From Pleomorphovibrio marinus (GTDB lineage: Bacteria; Bacteroidota; Bacteroidia; Cytophagales; Cyclobacteriaceae), in NCBI RefSeq assembly GCF_003347495.1, contig NZ_QCXY01000006.1:248001-312000 (forward strand): DNA of 64,000 nt, written 5' to 3'. Numbering within the stretch: position 1 is the first letter of the stretch; each line of letters opens with the position of its first letter. A program made the position numbers and the translations under genes. Of the stretch, positions 46,039 to 56,200 are shown piece by piece. Under the pieces are notes generated by a model that saw only the letters and a program-made list of their open reading frames with translations, searched no databases and was not told the DNA's origin.

Positions 46039-47079
46039 ATGAAGACAATATATAATAAACTATGGTACATGATCCTGATAGGAATGGCAGCTGCCTGCAC
46101 CGAGGAGGAAATTGTTACGATCAGTGCGACCCCGGATGCCCCTGTGTTGCTGAGCCCCACTTCTGGTGCGACCTTGAACCTGGATCAGGAAAATGCAGAT
46201 GAAGTCATCAACTTTGAGTTTACCCCTGCCGACTTTGGGTTTCAGGCTGCTGTCACCTATACCGTCCAAATGGCTTTGGAAGGTAATTTCGAGGAGGTTA
46301 CCGACGTGGTGAACAGTTTTGGCTCTCCGGCTATCATAAGGGTGGCGGATTTTAACGAAAGATTGATCCAGAAGGGGCTGACACCCAATGATGCCGAAAA
46401 TGTGGTTTTCAGGGTTAGGGCAAGTGTGAATCCTAATGTGGAAAATAGGTATTCTGAATCAGTTGCCTTACAGGTCATAGCCTTTGCGGCGGAGTTGCAG
46501 TTCCCCCGGGTTTACTTGCCAGGGGACTATCAAGGATGGGATCCCACCAATGAAAATACGATTATTTATTCGGAAAATTCGGATGGCGTTTATGAAGGGT
46601 TCGTCCATATTTTGGGTGGCTCGGGAGAATTCAAGGTAAATGAAACGCCTGGTTGGGAAGTCAATTATGGAGACAATGGGCCGGATGGCACATTGGATCC
46701 AGATGGTGCCAACCTCAATGTAGGCGATACCTTCGGCACCTTTCGCCTTAAGGTAGATCTCAATGACATGTCATACGAAATCGGAACCCGAAGAGTTTGG
46801 GGAATCGTGGGAGATGCCACACCAGGTGGTTGGGATACAGATACCCCCTTGGAATTTGACAGTCAAGAAAATGTACTTACCCTCACAGTAGAGCTAAATG
46901 CGGGGGAGATGAAATTTAGGGCTAACAACGATTGGGGTTTCAATTATGGGGACGATGGGACAAATGGTGTCCTGGACGCAGATGGAGCCAATATTGTAGT
47001 TTCGGAGGCTGGTGCCTATACTATTGTAATGGACTGGAAAGTCCCTGGCCAAATAAGTTATACCCTGGAAAAGAATTAA
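46039..47079 (+). CDS. susE: SusE/SusF-like starch-binding lipoprotein (346 aa)
   Basis: Outer-membrane lipoprotein of the SusE/F type. The signal ends GMAAAC (cysteine about residue 20). An N-terminal SusE domain (about 32-145) with PVLLSPTSGATLNL is followed by two tandem starch-binding-like modules (about 155-255 and 255-346). The modules share the pattern W-x-(V/F)-NYGD(N/D)G...DADGAN, showing internal duplication. It follows susD by 18 bases. Its role is probably glycan capture at the surface; it is not catalytic. Confidence 0.87.
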   Translation: MKTIYNKLWYMILIGMAAACTEEEIVTISATPDAPVLLSPTSGATLNLDQENADEVINFEFTPADFGFQAAVTYTVQMALEGNFEEVTDVVNSFGSPAIIRVADFNERLIQKGLTPNDAENVVFRVRASVNPNVENRYSESVALQVIAFAAELQFPRVYLPGDYQGWDPTNENTIIYSENSDGVYEGFVHILGGSGEFKVNETPGWEVNYGDNGPDGTLDPDGANLNVGDTFGTFRLKVDLNDMSYEIGTRRVWGIVGDATPGGWDTDTPLEFDSQENVLTLTVELNAGEMKFRANNDWGFNYGDDGTNGVLDADGANIVVSEAGAYTIVMDWKVPGQISYTLEKN

Positions 47080-47102
47080 CCTAACCTTCCTCATTGCAAA
47101 AG

Positions 47103-47145
47103 GCTGTCTCCACATGGTAATGCGTGAGGAGACAGCTGCTTTTGT
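47103..47145 (+). terminator. hairpin between susE-like and first GH13 gene
   Basis: GCTGTCTCC (47,103-47,111) pairs perfectly with GGAGACAGC (47,128-47,136) around a 16-base loop; AAAA precedes and TGCTTTT follows. The T run is weak and offset, so this is best seen as a partial terminator or mRNA processing/stability structure that lowers transcription of the enzymes relative to susCDE. Confidence 0.55.
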
Positions 47146-47163
47146 CTCTGCGAAATTAGATCC

Positions 47164-49953
47164 ATGAAGAGAACCCTTTACTTATTATTTGGTGTTTTTG
47201 CCCTATTTTTCTCCAGCAACTTCGTGGAGGCCCAGGTAAGCACAGAACCCCAATTCCCCAGTGCAGGCCAAGAGGTCAAGATCTATTATGATGCCAGCGA
47301 GGGAACCACAGGATTGGAGGGTGCCGACCAAGTGTATATTCATATTGGAGCGGTAACGCAAGGACCTGAATCTACTGAATGGGACATTGTGCCATTTACC
47401 TGGGGCAGCAGTAACCCCGAAGCACGAATGCAAAAAGTGGAGGGTGAAAGTGATCTATGGACCTATAGTTTAACCCCAAACGAATTTTTCGATACCGGTG
47501 CAGTCACCATTTATAGGTTGGGAATGGTGTTCAGAAATGCAGACGGAAGCAGGGAAGGGAAAACGGATACCAATCAAGATTTTTTTATTGACCTTAGTCA
47601 GGGCTTCGAAGTGGCATTTACCAAACCCCAGTCCTCCTCATTACTTCTAACACAGGGTGAAAGCATTCATTTAATTGCTGCGGCATCTCAGGTAGCGGAC
47701 TTGTATTTGGAAATCGATGGCATTGAGGTTTTGAACATGCAGGAAGCTACCCAACTAGAATACACCTTTTTGGGGAAAGAACCGAGGACTTATATTGTAA
47801 AGGTAATCGGGCAGCTAGGCGAGGAAAGAAAAGAAGCCCAAATAGCGATCATTGTAACTGGGGAAAACACTGTTTCTCCTGTTCCGGGAGACTGGAAGAG
47901 GGGGATAAATTACCTTTCTGATACCCAAGTGGGCTTACTGCTGGAGGCACCAGGAAAGCAGCAGGTATTTGTGATAGGGGATTTCAACGATTGGCAGGTA
48001 AAGGAATTATACAAGATGCACCAATCTCCGGATGGCAACTTGTTTTGGCTTGAAATAGGAGAGCTCATCCCCGGGGAACCCTATATTTTTCAATATTTCG
48101 TGGATGGGAATGTAAGGATAGGAGACCCTTATTCGGAGAAGGTTTCCGATCCACTTCACGACGAGGAGATCATAAGGGAGAACCGATACCCTGGATTAAG
48201 ACCCTATCCCGAGGGAAAAACTACTTTTCAAGCCTCCTATCTTCAAACTGCCCAGCAACCCTTTCCCTGGAAACACCTGGATTATGAAAAGCCCGCTCCG
48301 GAGGAACTTGTCATTTATGAATTGCTGGTGAGGGATTTTGATGAGCAAAGAACTTATCAGGCGGTGACGGAAAGGTTAGATTATTTACAGGAGTTGGGGA
48401 TTAATGCCATCGAGCTTTTGCCTATTAAGGAGTTTGAAGGAAACCTGTCTTGGGGATATAATCCCAGTTTTTTCTTCGCTCCTGACAAATATTATGGTAC
48501 CAAGGATGACCTTAAGACCCTTATTGATGAGGCACATGGCAGGGGAATGGTGGTTATATTAGATATGGTGCTCAATCACGCATTTGGCCAGTCACCTTTG
48601 GTGCGTCTATATAATGAGGGGGATTATGGCCCCCCCACTGAAGAAAACCCTTACCTGAACCGGGTGGCCAGACACCCTTTCAACGTGGGTTATGATTTTA
48701 ATCACGAAAGTTCCTTTACCAAAGCATTCGTGGACTCTGTCAACCATTATTGGCTGGAGGAGTATAAGTTTGATGGGTACAGGTTTGACCTCAGTAAGGG
48801 GTTCACTCAGTTTAATTCCGGAGACGACGTGGATTTGTGGAGCCAAAGGGATCCGTCTCGAATTGCTATCTGGAAAGGGATTTACGACCGTATCAAGTCC
48901 ACCCATCCAGATGCCTACGTGATATTGGAGCATTTTGCCAACAATGATGAGGAAACTGAATTGGCAGATTATGGCATGCTGCTATGGGGAAACATGAATG
49001 GCCTTTTTAGGGAAATGGGCAGAGGCGCCTCCAGAAATTTCAATGGAGCTTATTACCAAACAAGAAATTGGTCTAAAAACCACCTTGTGGCCTATATGGA
49101 AAGTCATGATGAGGAGAGGGTGATGTTTGATATCCTGCAACATGGAAACACATCCCCCCTAAACCTTAGAAACCTATCCGACGCTGTAAACCGAAAACAG
49201 TTGCTTACAGCTTTTTATTTTACCGTGCCGGGTCCAAAAATGATCTGGCAATTTGGGGAATTTGGCTATGACGAGGAACTGAATAATGACCGTTTGGGCA
49301 TTAAACCCACCCGTTGGGAATACTTGGAAGATAAGGATAGAAATCGACTATGGAACCTCTACAAGGCAATGATACAACTAAAGAAATCGTATCCAGTGTT
49401 TAACAGTGCTGAGCAAGTTACTATGGATTTAACTGGATTGGTGAAGCAAATCACCTTGAGGCATGAGGGAATGGATGTAGTGGTTTTTGGGAATTTTTCC
49501 CTTTCGGATCAAACCAATGTGTTTATTGATTTCCCATCTTCTGGCACCTGGTATGATTATCTCACAGGGGAGGAGTTAAGGCTATCTTCTGCAAGTAGGG
49601 CTTTTGACCTTGCACCCAACGCATTTTATATTTTCACTAATCAACCAATTCCACTTCCTGAGGGGGATATTCTACAAACGGACCTTATCACCCATATAAA
49701 GCAGTATGAGAAAAGCGAAACAAAAATCTATCCTGTTCCTGCTGGGAAGGCGATTAATTTGGAGTTGCCTTTAAATCAAAGGGATAGGCATTATACTATT
49801 TTTGATTTACAGGGCAGAGTAATGCAAGAAGGGGAATTACCAAGAGAAGAAAAAACTCACGTGATCCCTACCTTGTCCTTGAAAAAGGGAGCTTACCTTT
49901 TGCAAGTCCAAAATGGGAACATCCCCTTGAGGAAAATTTTCCTTAAAGATTAA
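47164..49953 (+). CDS. T9SS-exported GH13 alpha-amylase-family enzyme (929 aa)
   Basis: Secreted starch-active enzyme. A signal peptide (residues 1-23, ends NFVEAQ) is followed by an N-terminal beta domain (about 25-125), an Ig-like stretch, and a CBM48/E-set module (about 255-335: QVFVIGDFNDWQV). The GH13 barrel follows: region I DMVLNHAF (about 467), region II YRFDLSKG with nucleophile D at about 542, region III E in VILEHFA (about 589), region IV MESHDEER (about 649). The last 75 residues (KIYPVPAGKAINLELP to PLRKIFLKD) are a type A T9SS sorting domain. It should act at or outside the cell surface. Confidence 0.92.
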   Translation: MKRTLYLLFGVFALFFSSNFVEAQVSTEPQFPSAGQEVKIYYDASEGTTGLEGADQVYIHIGAVTQGPESTEWDIVPFTWGSSNPEARMQKVEGESDLWTYSLTPNEFFDTGAVTIYRLGMVFRNADGSREGKTDTNQDFFIDLSQGFEVAFTKPQSSSLLLTQGESIHLIAAASQVADLYLEIDGIEVLNMQEATQLEYTFLGKEPRTYIVKVIGQLGEERKEAQIAIIVTGENTVSPVPGDWKRGINYLSDTQVGLLLEAPGKQQVFVIGDFNDWQVKELYKMHQSPDGNLFWLEIGELIPGEPYIFQYFVDGNVRIGDPYSEKVSDPLHDEEIIRENRYPGLRPYPEGKTTFQASYLQTAQQPFPWKHLDYEKPAPEELVIYELLVRDFDEQRTYQAVTERLDYLQELGINAIELLPIKEFEGNLSWGYNPSFFFAPDKYYGTKDDLKTLIDEAHGRGMVVILDMVLNHAFGQSPLVRLYNEGDYGPPTEENPYLNRVARHPFNVGYDFNHESSFTKAFVDSVNHYWLEEYKFDGYRFDLSKGFTQFNSGDDVDLWSQRDPSRIAIWKGIYDRIKSTHPDAYVILEHFANNDEETELADYGMLLWGNMNGLFREMGRGASRNFNGAYYQTRNWSKNHLVAYMESHDEERVMFDILQHGNTSPLNLRNLSDAVNRKQLLTAFYFTVPGPKMIWQFGEFGYDEELNNDRLGIKPTRWEYLEDKDRNRLWNLYKAMIQLKKSYPVFNSAEQVTMDLTGLVKQITLRHEGMDVVVFGNFSLSDQTNVFIDFPSSGTWYDYLTGEELRLSSASRAFDLAPNAFYIFTNQPIPLPEGDILQTDLITHIKQYEKSETKIYPVPAGKAINLELPLNQRDRHYTIFDLQGRVMQEGELPREEKTHVIPTLSLKKGAYLLQVQNGNIPLRKIFLKD

Positions 49954-49981
49954 TAAGTTTAAATTAAGTGCCAATAAAAAA

Positions 49982-51544
49982 ATGAAAATGGAAAAGAACA
50001 GCTTATTCAAGACGATGATTTATTCTGGTTTAGGGGTATTATTATTGGCTTGTCAACCTACTACCCCAGCCATAGAGGACCATTGGCCGGAAGCGGGTGT
50101 TACCTACGAGATCTTTATACGGTCTTTTTATGATACAGATGGCGACGGTATAGGGGATATTAATGGAGTGGTTGAGAAATTGGATTATGTACAGGAGCTT
50201 GGGGCCAATGCGATCTGGTTTATGCCGATAATGCCTTCCCCAAGTTACCACAAATACGATGTTACAGATTATAAGGCCATACATCCAGATTATGGTACCA
50301 TGGAAGATTTCAAAAATCTGATTGAGGAGGCTCATGAAAAGGATATACGCATCGTAATCGATTTGATCATCAACCATACCAGCAGTGAGCATCCCTGGTT
50401 TTTGGAGGCAAAAAAGGATAGGGATAACCCCTACAGGGATTATTATGTTTGGGCGCAGAAGGACACCATAGCCGAGTATCTGGAGAAAAAGACCATTACC
50501 CTAGACTCGGACAATATACGGCAGTGGCATGATCCAGGAGATGGAGAAGATTTTTATTACGGGTTTTTTTATGGCGGAATGCCTGACCTGAATTTTGACA
50601 ATCCCAAGGTAAGAGAAGAAGTCTACGATATTGGTAGGTTTTGGCTGGAGGAGGTTGGAGTCGACGGCTTCAGGTTGGATGCCGCCAAACATATTTTTCC
50701 TGACGACAGACCCGAGGACAACCATGCCTTTTGGAAGGAGTTTAGGGCAGAGATGGAAAAAATCAAACCGGATATTTACTTGGTGGGTGAAGTTTATGAC
50801 ATGAAAGAGGTGGTGGCTCCCTATCTCCCCGGACTTCCGGCTTTGTTTAATTTTGATTTTCATTATACGCTATTAGAAAGTTTTAGGGAGGAAGATGGGC
50901 AACTGTTGCCCAAGCGCCAAAAGGAGGTTTTGGAATTCTATCAGGATATTACAGATGAGTTTATCGACGCCACCATTTCCTCCAACCATGATCAACCCAG
51001 GATATTGTCGGATCTGGATGGGAATGAGAATAAGGCCAAGCAGGCCATTGCCATTCTGATGAGCATGCCCGGAGCCCCCTATTTATATTATGGTGAAGAA
51101 ATAGGGATGCTGGGAGAGAAGCCTGATCCCAATATCCGGGAACCCTTTTTATGGGATGTAAAAGAGAAGGACCAGGGAAGGACCAGCTGGATTAATCCCA
51201 CCTTTTCCACGGATCAAACTGTGGTGCCCCTAGCCATACAGCAGGAGAATAAAAACAGTCTTTTTAATTTCTATAAAGAAATTATTGCTCTAAGGAACAC
51301 AGATAAGGCCCTTGCTTTAGGGGAGCTGGTCTTGGTGGAGGAGGAATTCCCTAAGGAGGTGATGGCCTATATTCGCAAGTGGGAAGGGGAAGAAAGACTG
51401 GTGGTTCACAACTTGGGAAGCAACACTTTACATTTGGACTTACCAGAGGGGTTCAAAAAGGAGATTTACTCTCTAAATGAGGCAAAGAAGGAAAGCAGTA
51501 AAGCGGAATTGCCAGCTAATTCCAGCTTAGTATTGGGAAATTAA
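49982..51544 (+). CDS. GH13 alpha-amylase-family lipoprotein (520 aa)
   Basis: Second GH13 enzyme, close to neopullulanase/alpha-glucosidase types. The lipoprotein signal ends GVLLLAC (cysteine about residue 24). The catalytic set is complete: region I DLIINHTS (about 127), region II FRLDAAKH with D at about 233, region III GEVYD with E at about 270, region IV SNHDQPR with D at about 337. A small C-terminal beta domain follows. Start is ATG at 49,982 or the ATG two codons later. It closes the operon, and likely trims oligosaccharides in the periplasm or on the outer membrane. Confidence 0.92.
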   Translation: MKMEKNSLFKTMIYSGLGVLLLACQPTTPAIEDHWPEAGVTYEIFIRSFYDTDGDGIGDINGVVEKLDYVQELGANAIWFMPIMPSPSYHKYDVTDYKAIHPDYGTMEDFKNLIEEAHEKDIRIVIDLIINHTSSEHPWFLEAKKDRDNPYRDYYVWAQKDTIAEYLEKKTITLDSDNIRQWHDPGDGEDFYYGFFYGGMPDLNFDNPKVREEVYDIGRFWLEEVGVDGFRLDAAKHIFPDDRPEDNHAFWKEFRAEMEKIKPDIYLVGEVYDMKEVVAPYLPGLPALFNFDFHYTLLESFREEDGQLLPKRQKEVLEFYQDITDEFIDATISSNHDQPRILSDLDGNENKAKQAIAILMSMPGAPYLYYGEEIGMLGEKPDPNIREPFLWDVKEKDQGRTSWINPTFSTDQTVVPLAIQQENKNSLFNFYKEIIALRNTDKALALGELVLVEEEFPKEVMAYIRKWEGEERLVVHNLGSNTLHLDLPEGFKKEIYSLNEAKKESSKAELPANSSLVLGN

Positions 51545-51665
51545 ATCGGTTTTTGGGGAGGTGAAAATCCTCCCCACTCCCTAATAATAAAGGAGTTTAA
51601 GATTTCTCTGATTTTTTATAAAACTAGATTTGGGAGGAATTATGTGGAAACTAAACTACCCGAAT

Positions 51666-52820
51666 TTAATCTTCCTTTTCCAACACCCATGCCAAGTCGA
51701 ATACCGCTACGTGTACACCCTCATACATATGTTCTTTACCACCTTCGTAAAGGAGAAAAATTTTACCTTCTAAGGCTGTGCCTGGCCTCCCCACCCCTAA
51801 ATTGGAATAAGCGGAAGGTCCAGAATAGACGCTACGCTTTGCAGACCAGGTAATCCCACCATCCAGGCTAGCCCAGACGCTGATATTCTCCCGGTCATTT
51901 TCTATGGTTCCTCCGACCAGTTCTGGCATTTTCCCTTTATCGGAATCCAAATTACTGTAAATCAAGATATCCTTTCCTTCTAGGGGTAGTCTAATCACCC
52001 CGCCCATGCATCCGTATGAACTTTCCTTTGGGCCATCGGGAAGATAAGGGCAGCGGTAGGCATTTAGCCAGGTGGCACCACCGTCGTGGCTCCATGCTAC
52101 AAAGCGATTGCCCTTTGTCATATGTTCCCTAGAACTGTAATAAACGCTGCCGTCCGATAATTCTGTTAATGCGGACTCCCCTGTACCCATTACGGGAAAG
52201 GGGGCACTTACCTGCCAGACTTTTCCACCATCGTCGCTATACAATGCCGTGTTGTAGTGGTAAGGTCGCCATTCTTCCTCATTGGAATTTGTGGGGCCTA
52301 GTATTCGGGCAGGCATCAGCAACCTTCCCTTTTCAGGGCCATGTGCCAAAGTTGTCCCTGATTGAGAAGCCCACACGATCACGGGGACATGTTCGGGGGA
52401 CCCAAGGCCGAAGGCATCTGGAAGGATTGTGATATCCTCTTTTCTCCAAGTGCTGCCATGGTCCGAACTTTTCAGCACATATCCTTTAGGGTTCAAGAGG
52501 AGGATATCTCCATTTTCCTCATTTAGGATGGCATTCGTACCCTTGGCTTCCTCACCGATATCTTCTACGTCTGTCCAGGTAATTCCATCTTTACTTTTTC
52601 GGATTTCATTGCCATTAAATGCGATTATGGTTCCATCTCTTGCGGCTACTATACTCCTTCCCCCTCTTCCTTTAAAAAGCTCCTGGGTATAAAAAAAAGA
52701 ACTATCTTCATGAGACTCCTGGATATTTTGAGGTCTTTGACAAGAAAATGTGATAAATGAAATACTAAGAAAGGTATACAGCAGCGTTTTCAAATTTATT
52801 TCTATAAATAATGGACACCT
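51666..52820 (-). CDS. sialidase-fold BNR-repeat lipoprotein (about 384 aa)
   Basis: Six-bladed propeller protein of the sialidase superfamily. Five Asp-box-like repeats are visible: SKDGITW, SDHGSTW, SDDGGKVW, SHDGGATW and SLDGGITW. The signal peptide ends FITFSC, a lipobox; I start at the ATG giving MRCPLFIEI (52,820), though the frame is open to 52,841. The canonical sialidase FRIP motif is not seen; the first blade reads GRGGRSIVAARDG. It may be a true exo-sialidase, or a related hydrolase or binding protein. It converges on the starch operon and is probably not a member of it. Confidence 0.78.
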   Translation of the reverse strand, partial: RCPLFIEINLKTLLYTFLSISFITFSCQRPQNIQESHEDSSFFYTQELFKGRGGRSIVAARDGTIIAFNGNEIRKSKDGITWTDVEDIGEEAKGTNAILNEENGDILLLNPKGYVLKSSDHGSTWRKEDITILPDAFGLGSPEHVPVIVWASQSGTTLAHGPEKGRLLMPARILGPTNSNEEEWRPYHYNTALYSDDGGKVWQVSAPFPVMGTGESALTELSDGSVYYSSREHMTKGNRFVAWSHDGGATWLNAYRCPYLPDGPKESSYGCMGGVIRLPLEGKDILIYSNLDSDKGKMPELVGGTIENDRENISVWASLDGGITWSAKRSVYSGPSAYSNLGVGRPGTALEGKIFLLYEGGKEHMYEGVHVAVFDLAWVLEKED

Positions 52821-52953
52821 CATTTGAAATATTGAACTCATAAATCTTTATGGGTATTTAGTTAAATTTTTGCACTAGGCTTAATTCTTTTTAAGAATTT
52901 GTTTGGATTTAAAGCTTTTTTATCTAAATTGGTTATCACAAATTGTTTTGTGT

Positions 52954-52970
52954 CTAAGTAATTTACTTAG
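52954..52970. promoter_or_regulatory. 17-bp near-perfect palindrome upstream of the RHS locus
   Basis: CTAAGTAA (52,954-52,961), one T, TTACTTAG (52,963-52,970): perfect arms, a candidate dimeric regulator site. It lies in the 465-base gene-free A/T-rich stretch 52,821-53,285, with the RHS operon starting about 315 bases away. A motif AATGTTTG at about 53,216 is one base off the Bacteroidota -7 consensus, with TTG 20 bases before; this is weak. Nothing else is recognised in the gap. Confidence 0.35.
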
Positions 52971-53285
52971 AAATCGACTTTAAGGCCTTGTCAAACTTTT
53001 CTTCAAAGGAAATTTTTCCGATTTGGATGCAAGTTCTGATAAGGTACTGCAAAAACAAGAGAGTTGAGACTTGTTAAGCAGTTTTTCTCAATCTAGTTGT
53101 TTCAATTTTATCCAATTTAAAGGTAATCCCTTTCTTTATTTACCAGGCCGTTTTAGGTTGTTTTTTCGTTTTCGTGTGCATTGTTGGGGGTCTGGATTGT
53201 TTTCGTGTTGTTTATGAATGTTTGAAGGGAAGGGAGCCTGTGATGGCTTTTGCCAACATTACCTTTTTACTATCCCAATTCTGTC

Positions 53286-56200
53286 ATGGAAAGGAAAAAA
53301 CCAACCTTAACCAAAGAAATTAGCTATGCCCAATTTTATTTAACCTTATGCTGTTTTCTCTTATTTAAATTTTTATATGCCCAGGAGGAAGAGGTTCCCT
53401 TGCCGGCAAATTATCCTCCATCTCCGGAGGTAAGCGCCCTCGCCAAGTTCGCCGATGTCCCCATATCCAAGTACAGTGGACTTCCTAATACGAGCTTACC
53501 CCTCTATGAGATTGTCCAGGATGAGTTCTCTCTTCCCATTTCATTAAGCTACCATCACGGAGGGATCAGGGTGGAAGAGCGTGCGGGATGGGTAGGATTG
53601 GGATGGGCTCTTCAGGCCGGAGGTTCTATAAGCAGAACCATTAAAGGGATTCCTGATGAAGCCAGTGGGGCTTCTTCTGGTTTTTTGAACCATTTTATGG
53701 ACTATGAAAACTTAACTCCCCAACAGCAACTTGACTATTATTTAAGGACTACCCAAGGAATTTTGGATGCAGAACAGGATGTATTCTATTTTTCCTTTGG
53801 TTCTCACTCGGGGAAGTTCGTGATCAATAAGGATAAGCGTATTTTGTTCTTACAACGCACTAACCTGAAAGTGGAATTCGACATAAACAGTTCCAGGATT
53901 ACTGGGTGGAGGGTCTGGGACGAATGGGGGAACAAATATGTTTTTAATGAAGTGGAACGTTCCCTTCAGGAGCAACTCAGCGGGGCAAGGAGTAACTTAC
54001 TATTTCCTATTTCCAATTCAGCTTGGCATCTCAGTGAGATCAGTACCTACAAGGGAAGAAAAATCCACTTTACCTACAGTTCCTATTCTGAGGAAATATA
54101 CAGAAGGGCCTCTCAAACAGCTTCCTACAATGAACTTGGCCCTGCCTTCACGGGCCCCTGCCTTACCGAAGGAAATACCACCCATTGGGTGAAAACCACC
54201 ACTTTTGGCAAACAGATCAGTATCATCCAGTTTGGGGAGGGAGAGGTAAGGTTTTTAGGACAGGAGGACAGACTGGATAGCCCCACCCGAAGATTGTCCC
54301 GGGTACAAGTGGTGAATAAACAGGGAAAAACCATCAGGGATTTTAGGCTGGAACATGATTACTATTCCAGTAACCTGCATGCCAATAGTATGCAACTTCC
54401 TGCTTTAGTTAGTTCAAATACCCCTCTACGCCGATTGCGGCTGGTAAAGTTAATCGAGCTAAATGCGGAAATGCCTTATACTTTTGATTATTCAGACAAC
54501 AGGCTCCCTCATCTTTTTTCATTTGCACAGGATCATTGGGGCTTTTATAACGGGCAGTCCAATACCTCTCTTATTCCTCGGTTTTCAAGGTATACCAAAG
54601 GAAATGCAAACAGACTCTCCTTCCCAGTATTTGCTTCAATTGGCCATTTAAGAAAAATAAATTTTCCTACGGGAGGCAGTGTGACTTTTGAGATGGAGGG
54701 CAACACCGCATTAGTTTCCAAATCTGAGTATGCCCGATTTCTGGCTCCCCTTCACCAGGGAGCGGAAGAGGAATCCTATCATGCCTGGATAAATGAAAGC
54801 ACAAGTACTTCCACATTTAGGGTGGAACCTCAGATTTTCGAATATGACACTATTAAACCCTTTGAGGTCCTAGTCAATGTGAGTTCATTGGATAGTTTTG
54901 AAGGTGGGGACAGAGACAAAGTAGGAACCTTGGAGTTGGCCTTATTTAATCAGCAACCGGGGCATTATGTGAGTTTAACCAGCGGAACCTTTAATAATGG
55001 ACAACTAAGAGGACAAGTTTACCTCAAGGCTGGTGAACAATATACCTTAAAAATGAGCGGCAGGCAGATGGATACTCGTGGAGTGAGTGCGATGGTAAAA
55101 GGGTTCCGAAACCCACCATTGTTGGATGTGGGTGGCACTGAAAAAATAGAAGTCAACGTAGGGGGCTTGAGGGTTAAACAAGTAATCAAAGACTTTGTAC
55201 CAAAAACCGAAACCATCAATTACGTTTATAACCTAGGTAATACAGGGTCATCAGGGGTACTAGCTGCATTTCCTACCTACGATATCTATAGGTTTAATAG
55301 GACCGTAGATGCATTGCCCATGGATATGGGAAAAATCATTAGCGGATGCGTCAAGCTGGAACTTATTTCCCAATCCAATATCCCATTGGGAAGTAATGGA
55401 GCCTATTTTGGATACGCTAGGGTAAGGGAAGTTCAACGGTCTGGTCAACAGCAATTAAGGACGGATTTTAATTTTTATAGTGCACTGGAATTTCCGGATG
55501 TCATACGATATTCCTATCCTTCAGGGGTGGTCTTTTCCAATGAATACAGGAGGGGTTTACCAAAATCCGAGGTGTATTGGGCTAGGGTTGGTCAAGGCTT
55601 CAAAAAGTCGAGAGAGCTAATTCATTCCTACGCCTACGAACAAATTTCGGGGAATTCAAATTATGTGTTGGGCTGCGGAAGCTTTGGTCCACATGGCTGT
55701 ATTCAATTTTTGCACGTGAAATATCAGCACGGTTCTATTTGGAACCCTGAGGTCCGGAGGGAAGAACGGACCTTTGACCTGAACCAGGGTAGCTATTTGC
55801 AGCGGATCACCGAAACGCAATATGATAAAATTTACCTTTTGCCCACCCAAACCCGAGAGCATACTAGCGATTTAGGTTTTTTGACAAGCAGCACCTATTA
55901 TCCCTTTAATCTTCCCTCTTCGGAATATAAGCCCGGGGAGAAGGAAGCAGTAGATCGATTGATTCAACAGCATAGGTTAGCCCTGCAAATGCATACCAAA
56001 ACTTCCAAAAACAATGTCTTACGTGAGGAGACCAGGGTTGTCATGGAAGTATCGGGAGAATTGGTGATGCCAAAATGGATAGAATGGGGGAGAGCTGAGG
56101 GGAAAAGGGTGGTCAGAAACCAAGTCATTTCCTATGACCCATATTTGAATATTGCGGAAGAGAAACCAAGGGCAGGACCAAGGGTATTTTACGGTTATGA

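Noticed and set aside
51555-51575. Perfect 7-bp hairpin after the GH13 lipoprotein gene as a terminator
   Set aside because: GGGGAGG/CCTCCCC pairs perfectly but no T run follows on either strand (Ts precede it on the plus strand), so I do not call it an intrinsic terminator, though it may still mark the operon end.
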